Positions 58,040-64,000 of a stretch of 64,000 nucleotides of DNA are shown in pieces. Source of the stretch: Ceratotherium simum simum (taxonomy: Eukaryota > Chordata > Mammalia > Perissodactyla > Rhinocerotidae); assembly GCF_000283155.1 (NCBI RefSeq), contig NW_004454229.1, forward strand, positions 519,024-583,023. The letters run 5' to 3'. Numbering within the stretch: position 1 is the first letter of the stretch; each line of letters begins with the position of its first letter. The position numbers and the translations under genes were made by a program. A model generated the notes under the pieces. That model was not told the origin of the DNA and made no database searches. It worked only from the letters and a program-made list of their open reading frames with translations.

Positions 58040-59160
58040 TCTGGCTTATTAGAAATCAAAGAAATGTAAATGACATTGAGAGCCCATTTTCCTTATTCAT
58101 AGGCCTCATTTAAAAATTATAAAAGTGCTGGGGAGGTGGGTGAGGGGCTCTCTCAATCGTTGCTGGTGGGAGGGCCACCAAATTTCTATGACAATTTGCA
58201 GTAAACAGCAAGAGTCTGAAAAAGCCTGCATGCTCTGACTCAGTAAATCCAACTCTAGAAATCTTTCCCGGGAAATATGAAGAGATACAGACAAAGAAGA
58301 TCATCATACTGTTGTTTTTTAATAGTGAATTTTGAAAGATGGGCTAAGTAAATTATGGCATAGGGGGGCGTATTAATGCACAATAAAATAAGGTTTTTAT
58401 TTGAAAAGATGTCAACTCCTCTCTCGTAATGAAACCAATGAAAATTAAAATAAGACACTATTTTTAACTACAAGAATTAAAAAATTGGTAAAAAGCCTAG
58501 AAAAACAGGCATTTTAACATACCGTTGGGATAGTCATCATCAATGGCAATTTTGCAAAAGCAAAATTTTTGAAATTTTGTGCAAATTAAAATAATGCACA
58601 GGGGCTGGCCTGGTGGCATAGTGGTTAAGTTTGCGCACTCTGCTTTGGTGGCCTGGGGTTCGCGGGTTCAGATCCCAGGCATGGACCTACATACCATTCG
58701 TCAAGCCACGCTGTGGCAGCGTCCCACATACAAGATAGAGGACGATTGGCAACAGTTGTTAGCTCAGGGCCAATCTTCCTCCATACACACACAAATAATG
58801 CACATACCTTTTGACCTAGAAATTGTACCCCTAGGAATCTAATCCATAGATATGTCCACACTGATATGCACAGATATATGCATAAGGCTATTTATTATGG
58901 CATTGTTTGTGACAGCAAAATTTGAAAACAACTGAAATGCAGATCGGAAGAAGACTAACTAAAGAATGAGGTAGATCTTAGTTGTTTATAAGGAAAATAT
59001 ATCACGGTATGTTAACTGAAAAATAAACAAGGTGCCAGGGAAGATCTGTAAGCTATATTAAGTGAATAGGCACAATCAGTGGATATAGTATGCTTCAATT
59101 TGTGTAAAATCAACAGAAAGTGTTTAGAAGAAGAACTAGGTGTAAATATTGATGGAGAGT
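58040..59160 (+). mobile_element. Old L1 3' fragments, sense, split by an ERE SINE
   Basis: 58040-58420 (GGGCTCTCTCAATCGTTGCT, GACAATTTGCAGTAAACAGC, CTGACTCAGTAAATCCAAC) and 58420-59150 (GAAACCAATGAAAATTAAAA, TTTGACCTAGAAATTGTACC, CCTAGGAATCTAATCC, TTATTATGGCATTGTTTGTG) are two partly overlapping copies of an old L1 3' UTR region, because the L1 phrase for the calculated-position text occurs in both. The second is interrupted by the ERE at 58601. Confidence 0.75.
58601..58792 (+). mobile_element. ERE-type SINE, short form, with 12-bp target duplication
   Basis: GGGGCTGGCCTGGTGGCATA head, GTGGTTAAGTTTGCGC, B box GGGTTCAGATCCC, CAAGCCACGCTGTGGCAGCG, CCCACATACAAGATAGAGGA, GGCCAATCTTCCTCC and a short ACACACAC tail. 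The direct repeat AAATAATGCACA lies at 58589-58600 and 58793-58804. The tail is not poly-A, which is unusual for this family. Confidence 0.95.
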
Positions 59161-59164
59161 CTTT

Positions 59165-59805
59165 GGAGAGGCAGTATGTCTAGTATCTAAGAGCACAGAT
59201 TCTGCAGCCAGACTGCTTGGGTTTAATTCCCAGCTCTGCCACTTATGAGCTGTGTGACCATGGGCTAGTCACTTATCAATCAGGGTCCCAGCAGGAAACA
59301 GATGGCATAATTAACCTGGGTAACTTGACAAGAGGTTAACAAAAAGACTTTTCATGAAAGTGTAGGCAGGGTTTAGGGGGCAGCACCCCGGGACTAGCAA
59401 CTGCAGGGAGCTGTAGCCCCCCAAGTCCTGAGGGTCAGGAGAGCCGTGGTTAGCAAAAGCCGGAGAGAGAGCTGTGTGGAGAGGTCTTCCGACAGGGGCT
59501 GTGGCTTTGGGGAGTGGGAGGCAGTCAACCTGCAGCGGCCCCAGCAGGGAGGGAGCCCACGTCTCCCATTGGAGGGATCCAGCCTGATGCCAGAGGGCAA
59601 AGGAGCGGGAGGAGGCAGTCCACACTCATCAGCCACTGAGGCCTGGGGCCGGGAGAAGGGAGCAGAGTGCACCTGGAGCAGACTCCAGCCCCTGGGGTAC
59701 AAAGGACCCCCACCTCAGAGGGAGTGAGATGAAAGGAGAGAGTACGTACAAACTCCTGGCACATAGCAGCTGCTCAGTGAATGTTAATGACCACGAGTAC
59801 CGGCA
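59165..59805 (+). mobile_element. MIR SINE, sense, split by a later insertion
   Basis: Left 59165-59275: AAGAGCACAGATTCTGCAGC, GACTGCTTGGGTTTAATTCC, GAGCTGTGTGACCATGGGCT. Right about 59745-59800: CTCCTGGCACATAGCAGCTG, CTCAGTGAATGTTAATGACC. The pieces are the 5' two-thirds and the 3' end of one MIR. Confidence 0.75.
59276..59740. mobile_element. Unnamed interspersed repeat inserted in a MIR
   Basis: Begins ATCAGGGTCCCAGCAGGAAA, then CAGATGGCATAATTAACC, GCAGGGTTTAGGGGGCAGCA, CTCCCATTGGAGGGATCCAG. I remember this as a common old mammalian repeat but cannot name the family or strand with confidence. That it interrupts a MIR shows it is an insertion. Confidence 0.6.
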
Positions 59806-59839
59806 TTATTCTCTGTGTATCAAAACCAAGTGAGGACAT

Positions 59840-60168
59840 CCCACACAGGGGTATGGTTTCCATAAGAGTTTTAAAAAATTATCTTTTTGAAGAATTTTTA
59901 ATGGCATGGGAAAATTCTTATGGCATGACATTAAGAGAAAAAAATACAAAAATGTATACTGGGTATGAGTTCAAATTTGTGAAAACAAACCACAGGCCAG
60001 CGAACCATTCTTGCGCAGGAGAAAGAGACTGGGGAAATATCTACAAGGTGTCCACGGCGGTTTCTGAGTGGTGGGAATACGGGTGAATTAAAAATGTTCT
60101 TCCTTGTACTTTTCTGTATTTTATGAATTTTCTACAATCAGCATGTTTGCTTTTACCAAAACAAAAAA
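59840..60168 (+). mobile_element. Old L1 3' UTR fragment, sense
   Basis: GACATTAAGAGAAAAAAATA, GGTTTCTGAGTGGTGGGAAT, ACGGGTGAATTAAAAATG, TGTATTTTATGAATTTTCTA, then CAATCAGCATGTTTGC is the usual end of an old L1. Confidence 0.75.
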
Positions 60169-60249
60169 GGAACATTTAAAAAAGAAAGCATAAAACAACC
60201 GGTACCTTTCGATGGCTCTTCATGGATAAATAATATCTGAGCTTGAACT

Positions 60250-60405
60250 CTCGTGGTAAGCTTGTGTTAGGTTCTGTCATTACTCACCCCGTTTGAATAT
60301 GAGGAAACTGAGGCACAGAGAGGTAAGTGATGTGCAAAGCTTCCCCTGGGGAAGAAATGACTGAGCTGGGATTCCGATTAACGAGCCTGATGCCCGAGGT
60401 TGCTC
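60250..60405 (-). mobile_element. MIR SINE, antisense
   Basis: GTCATTACTCACCCCGTTTG, AATATGAGGAAACTGAGGCA, CAGAGAGGTAAGTGATGTG, ACTGAGCTGGGATTCCGATT. Confidence 0.8.
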
Positions 60406-60539
60406 TCTGGAGGACCTCGACGTTGCCGCCTCCTTAGTCCACCATTCCAGCCTCCCTCTGGCCACTCTGGCTGCTCCTTCTCCTAATGGCACAGGGATGC
60501 CCTCCCTCGAGATGCCCACACTGCCACGCTAGCTCTTAG

Positions 60540-60735
60540 GAAGGCTGTTCCTTCTGCCAGAACCTTTCCCACCTTGTTACCTGGCTTACCTGTCCTCATT
60601 CTTCAAGACCCAGCCCAGCCACCGCCTGCTCTGAGGAGCCCTCCGGGACCTCCTTTGGCTGGATTAGCTGCCTCTCCTGAGCAACCCTAGGCTCTGTGCT
60701 TAACCTTCCCTGCACTTAACTGCTTTAGAAATTAT
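60540..60735 (+). mobile_element. L2 3' fragment, sense
   Basis: GGCTGTTCCTTCTGCCAGAA, CATTCTTCAAGACCCAGCCC, GAGGAGCCCTCCGGGACCTC, CCTGCACTTAACTGC. Confidence 0.75.
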
Positions 60736-60755
60736 CATCATCATCATCATCATCG
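60733..60755 (+). repeat. (ATC)n microsatellite, about 7 units
   Basis: Perfect ATC triplets at the end of the L2 fragment. Confidence 0.9.
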
Positions 60756-60759
60756 GTAC

Positions 60760-61120
60760 TGTTGCTTTGTTTCAAGTATTCCCTTTCTTCCATCAAACCA
60801 GAAGTTGCAAGCTAACAGCCTGTCGGCTGGACCAGGCCTGCAGATGCTTGCAAGATGTAGTGTTAAAGAGAACTAACTGTCAACATCTAAACACTGGGAG
60901 ATCTTGCATAGATATCCTGATTTTTGGCTTTTCTTTAACACTCTATCTGACAACACTGAGTACACTTTCCTGAATGGCAGCAATTAGAAGGAGCTGAAAG
61001 AGGCTGTGTCCTTAGGCCATGACAGATGCCATCATCTCCACTCCTCCCTATGGTCTTATACCACGCTAGTTTCACTTCTCTGCTGACTGGCCTGGCTCCT
61101 GGGATAGAGAGCTCTTCATG
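60760..61120. other. Unassigned; possible DNA-transposon remnant
   Basis: AGTTGCAAGCTAACAGCCTG then TCGGCTGGACCAGGCCTGCA, and GATCTTGCATAGATATCCTG further on, resemble medium-reiterated hAT wording (GCAGCCCGCGGGCCAAATCTGGCCTGC type). I cannot define ends. Confidence 0.3.
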
Positions 61121-61121
61121 A

Positions 61122-61605
61122 GCATTGCCTTAGCTATTTTTTGCTGCATAACTCCACCCAAATCTTAGTGTCTTAAACAACAACCACTTACCTGTCACCG
61201 GATTCTGTGAGTCAGCAGTTAGGTCTGGGCTCATCTGAGGGGTTCCTCTGCTGGTGTCAGCCCCTTGTGGTTGGCTGGTTGTTGGCTGGGGTAATTAGGG
61301 GACAAGATTCTCCTCCTCCAGCAGGCTGGCCTGGGCTTCTTCCTATGGTGTGGTAGCAGGGTGCCAGAGAGCAGAAAGGAGCAGGTCTCAATGGCCCAGT
61401 GCTTTTCAACCCACATGCTTTCAAGTCACGTGTACTAATGTTCCATTGGCTGAAGCAAGTCCAGGGAATCCAGAGTCAAGGGGCAGAGGAACGGACTCTG
61501 CTCCTTGATTGGAAGGGCTGCAAAGTGATATTGCAAAGACACAGGCAGACAGATGAGAAGAATTTGTGGCCATTTTTGCGATCTACCACAGGCAGAGACC
61601 TTCTC
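61122..61605 (-). mobile_element. MLT-like LTR, antisense
   Basis: CTTAGCTATTTTTTGCTGCA, TAACTCCACCCAAATCTTAG, TGTCTTAAACAACAACCACT, GGTCTGGGCTCATCTGAGGG, GTTCCATTGGCTGAAGCAAG then TCATTTTTGCGATCTACCAC-like end text. The order fits an old MaLR-type LTR. Diverged and non-coding. Confidence 0.55.
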
Positions 61606-61690
61606 TTACTTATCTGTCACTCAAGGCAGAACGCAGAGCCTGACCTGTGTGAGGATAATCAGTAAACGTTTGTTCAATTAAATGGAAATG
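61605..61690 (+). mobile_element. L2 3' tail, sense
   Basis: CAGAGCCTGACCTGTGTGAG, GATAATCAGTAAACGTTTGT, then TCAATTAAATGG. Confidence 0.5.
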
Positions 61691-62400
61691 AATGCAAATG
61701 AACCTATTTACCTCTGGCTTTGAAATCTCTTCTCATTAGCTTACCTTGCATCTTCAAAGGCCTCCTGTGCTGAGGAGAAGCAGGGAGGGTGGGACCTCTC
61801 AGGACTCCAAAGACAAAGGCCCTGGTTTAGGGCACACTTTGAGTTAAGGTGCCATCCCAGGTGGAGTTGTCTGGTGCAAGAAGCCGCTGGATCTGTGGCC
61901 ACTCTAAGCAATGCCAGGGAAGCCACGGCCGAAATGCCAGTTCATCGGAATTGTGCTGAGAAGATCATCTAAAGATGTTTTGGGTGGGGTGTGAGGATCC
62001 TCTCGCTAATGGAGCTGGGCCAGCCATACAGTCCTGCCCTTGCCCCTGGCATGGCCTGTGGTCCATAGCTGAGACCATAGGAACCCACCAGGCAGAGCTG
62101 TAGCAGAGGTATGGGTGATGACAAAGAGGCTCAGCCCTGGTGATAGGACATGGCTTGGATTCCTGGCTTGGATTCCTGCTCCGGAGGAGCCCTGGGCCAG
62201 TGGGTTCTGGTTTCAGCCCAGCCACTGCCTTCCTTTGCCTCTGACCTCAGGCTCCTGCAGTAACATGGCAGGGTGGGGAGGGGGAAGGAATGAGTGCAAT
62301 CCTCCCTAAGTGCCCTTACAATGCTGAGATGTGAGGAGCTGGTACACGTGCACATATGCCATTTCATCCCATCCCAGGACCCTCACAGACCCCAGGAGTC
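61690..62400. other. Unassigned; short 13-bp tandem
   Basis: No named repeat or exon. GGCTTGGATTCCT occurs twice in tandem at about 62152-62177. Confidence 0.45.
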
Positions 62401-62404
62401 TGCT

Positions 62405-62795
62405 CATGGGCCCCAGTTAAAATCCTCCCTCTCTTTCTGGCTTCCTTATCTTCTTTCCTGGCTTCAGTTACTTACTTCTTTCAAGTCTTTGCTCAAATGT
62501 CGCCTTCTTAGTGAGACCTACCCTGACCATCCTGTTTAAAACTGTAATCCACTACCCCTCACTATTATCCTCACCCTGGTCTACTTTTTCTTTTTTGCAT
62601 CACAGTTGTAATCTTCTAATATGTCACGTAATTCACTTATATGTCATTTGTTGTTTTATGCGCGGCTCCCTCCCCTAAACGCAAGTGCCATCCGACAGAG
62701 ATCTCAATGCGCTGATAGACCAGTGCCCAGGACAGTGCCTGACACCCCCGTGAATAGCACAAATGTGATGCATGAATGGATGAGTCTCTATGATG
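62405..62795 (+). mobile_element. L2 LINE 3' end, sense
   Basis: TTTCAAGTCTTTGCTCAAAT then GTCGCCTTCTTAGTGAGACC translates as FKSLLKCRLLSETYPDHP, close to the L2 ORF2 C-terminus FRSQLKCHLL..AFPDHP. It is followed by the 3' UTR through CAGTGCCCAGGACAGTGCCT and CATGAATGGATGAG. Confidence 0.85.
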
Positions 62796-62879
62796 CTAAC
62801 TCCCCAGTCCACACCCCCAGCTCACATCTGTGGCCTGAGTGCCACAGCCATACATTTAACTGCTCACTGGGCCTGCATA

Positions 62880-62940
62880 AGGTCCGAACAAGGATCCTAT
62901 TAACCTTCGCTGCCTTCCTTCTGGCAGTGGTCACCATTCT
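62880..62940 (-). mobile_element. MIR piece left of the L1 insertion
   Basis: Short antisense MIR-like text (GATCCTATTAACCTTCGCTG...) ending GTGGTCACCATTC, where the L1 entered. The matching right piece starts at 63929. Confidence 0.45.
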
Positions 62941-63928
62941 TATTTTTTTTTTATTGAGGTCATAATCGTTTATAACATTGTGAAATTTCAGTTGTACATT
63001 ATTATTGTCAGTCACCATACATATGCCCACCTCTCAACCCCCTTCCCCTCTGGTAACCACTAATCTGTTCTCTTTGTCCACGTGTTAGTTTATCTTCCGC
63101 ATGTGAGTGAAATCATAGAGTGTTTGTCTTTCTCTGTCTGGCTTATTTCGCTTAACATCATACCCTCAAGTTCCATCCATTTCTTGCAAATGGGACAATT
63201 TTGTCTTTTTTTATGGCTGAGTAGTATTCCATTGTACATATATACCACATCTTCTCTATCCATTCATCAATCGAGGGACACTTGGGTTGCTTCCACATCT
63301 TGGCTATTGTGGATAATGCTGCAATGAACATAGGGGTGCATGAGTCTCTTTGAATTGTTGATTTCAAGTTCTTTGGATGAATACCCAGCTGTGGAATAGC
63401 TGGGTCATATGGTATTTCTATTTTTAATTCCTTGAGAAATCTCCATACTGTTTTCCATAGTGGCTGCACCAGTTTGCATTCCCACCAGCAGTGTATGAGG
63501 GTGCCCTTTTCTCCACATCCTCTCCAACATTTGTTGTTTTTTGTCTTGGTAATTATAGCCATTCTAACAGGTGTAAGGTGATATCTCATTGTAGTTTTGA
63601 TTTGCATTCCCCTGATGATTAGTGATGTTGAACTTCTTTTCATGTGCCTGTTGGCCATCTGTATATCTTCTTTGGAAAAACGTCTGTTCATATCCTCTGC
63701 CCATTTTTTGATCAGGTTGTTTTTTTTTCTGTTGTTGAGTTCTATGAGTTCTTTACATATTTTGGAGATTAACCCCTCATCAGATATATGATTTGCAAAC
63801 ATTTTCTCCCAGTTAGTGGGTTGTTTTTTCGTTTTGTTCATGGTTTCCTTCACCTTGCAGAAGCTCTTTAGTCTGATGTAGTCCCATTTGTTTATTTTTT
63901 CTTTTGTTTCCCATGCCCAAATAGACAT
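62941..63928 (-). mobile_element. L1 LINE, 5'-truncated, antisense, comparatively young
   Basis: Starts with the T-run of a reversed poly-A tail. Next comes the L1 3' UTR (GTCATAATCGTTTATAACAT), then ORF2 C-terminal coding text on the minus strand, ending abruptly at about 63928. The 9-base direct repeat TCACCATTC lies at 62931-62939 and 63929-63937, marking target-primed insertion into a MIR. A 5'-truncated copy cannot move by itself. Confidence 0.93.
63158..63928 (-). pseudogene. L1 ORF2p C-terminal fragment (open frame, 256 codons)
   Basis: Reading from 63928 down to a stop at 63158, the frame is uninterrupted. It shows [55 protein letters not shown] and [11 protein letters not shown]. 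It then shows the ORF2 cysteine motif [18 protein letters not shown] (C-x3-C-x7-H-x4-C), [14 protein letters not shown], and near the end [16 protein letters not shown]. It lacks the endonuclease and reverse-transcriptase domains (full ORF2p is about 1270 residues). The start Met is only the first in frame, and there is no promoter. The lack of stops indicates a young insertion, not function. Confidence 0.9.
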
Positions 63929-64000
63929 TCACCATTCCCATTTTACAGGAGAGGCAACTGAGGCGCAGTGAGGGACAGAGCTTGTGTGAGGTCACACAGC
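63929..64000 (-). mobile_element. MIR SINE, antisense, runs off the window
   Basis: CCATTTTACAGGAGAGGCAA, CTGAGGCGCAGTGAGGGACA and GTGTGAGGTCACACAGC are the antisense MIR core, the right half of the element hit by the L1. Confidence 0.85.

Noticed and set aside
1..64000. A new multi-gene biological system (operon, defence island, gene cluster)
   Set aside because: The window is repeat-rich mammalian non-coding DNA. Nothing supports co-directed genes, shared promoters or novel proteins; the real candidates are regulatory elements.

Overview
The window is mammalian nuclear DNA and almost certainly perissodactyl (horse, rhinoceros or tapir lineage). It carries six tRNA-derived SINEs of the ERE type, recognised by a GGCCGGCCC-like head, tRNA A and B boxes, a body reading CCCACATACAGCAACTAGAAGG and/or a GGATTGGCA...TTAGCTCAGGGC tail, and an A-rich end. 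Old pan-mammalian repeats (L2, MIR, ancient L1, MaLR-like LTRs, MER5A) fill much of the rest. No bacterial-style operon, CRISPR array, rRNA or functional tRNA gene was seen. I recognise no host protein-coding exon. The longer open frames are accounted for by repeats, GT-rich low-complexity DNA or GC-rich sequence, and I treat the window as intergenic or intronic.

Layout. Positions 1-8000 are GC-rich, with MIR and L2 fragments, two GT-rich tracts, a CpG island at about 3360-3920 and one ERE SINE. Positions 8080-17390 form an AT-rich block built from three old plus-strand L1-type fragments. Into these were inserted two ERE SINEs in opposite orientation, a Tigger-like DNA transposon and two LTR-type repeats. 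Positions 17.7-42 kb return to an L2/MIR landscape with LTR-type insertions nested inside L2 and MIR. Positions 42.8-57 kb hold more L2 and MIR plus several non-repetitive stretches dense in transcription-factor motifs. Positions 58-60.2 kb are a second L1-rich patch. The window ends with a comparatively young minus-strand L1, 5'-truncated but with an open ORF2 C-terminus, inserted into a MIR.

The most interesting parts are not genes. Seven low-repeat islands (about 20760-20990, 23990-24180, 30300-30560, 33700-34160, 42820-43560, 49640-49830 and 51040-51300) look like conserved non-coding elements, with homeodomain, forkhead, SOX, TCF/LEF, MEF2, TEAD or posterior-HOX motifs. If alignment confirms them, the window probably belongs to the regulatory domain of a developmental gene outside it. 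A roughly 95-bp segment is present twice, about 1.6 kb apart (54.0 and 55.6 kb), and I cannot assign it to a known repeat family. Repeat family names come from remembered consensus features, not a database search; boundaries are usually good to about 10-30 bp, except where target-site duplications fix them exactly.
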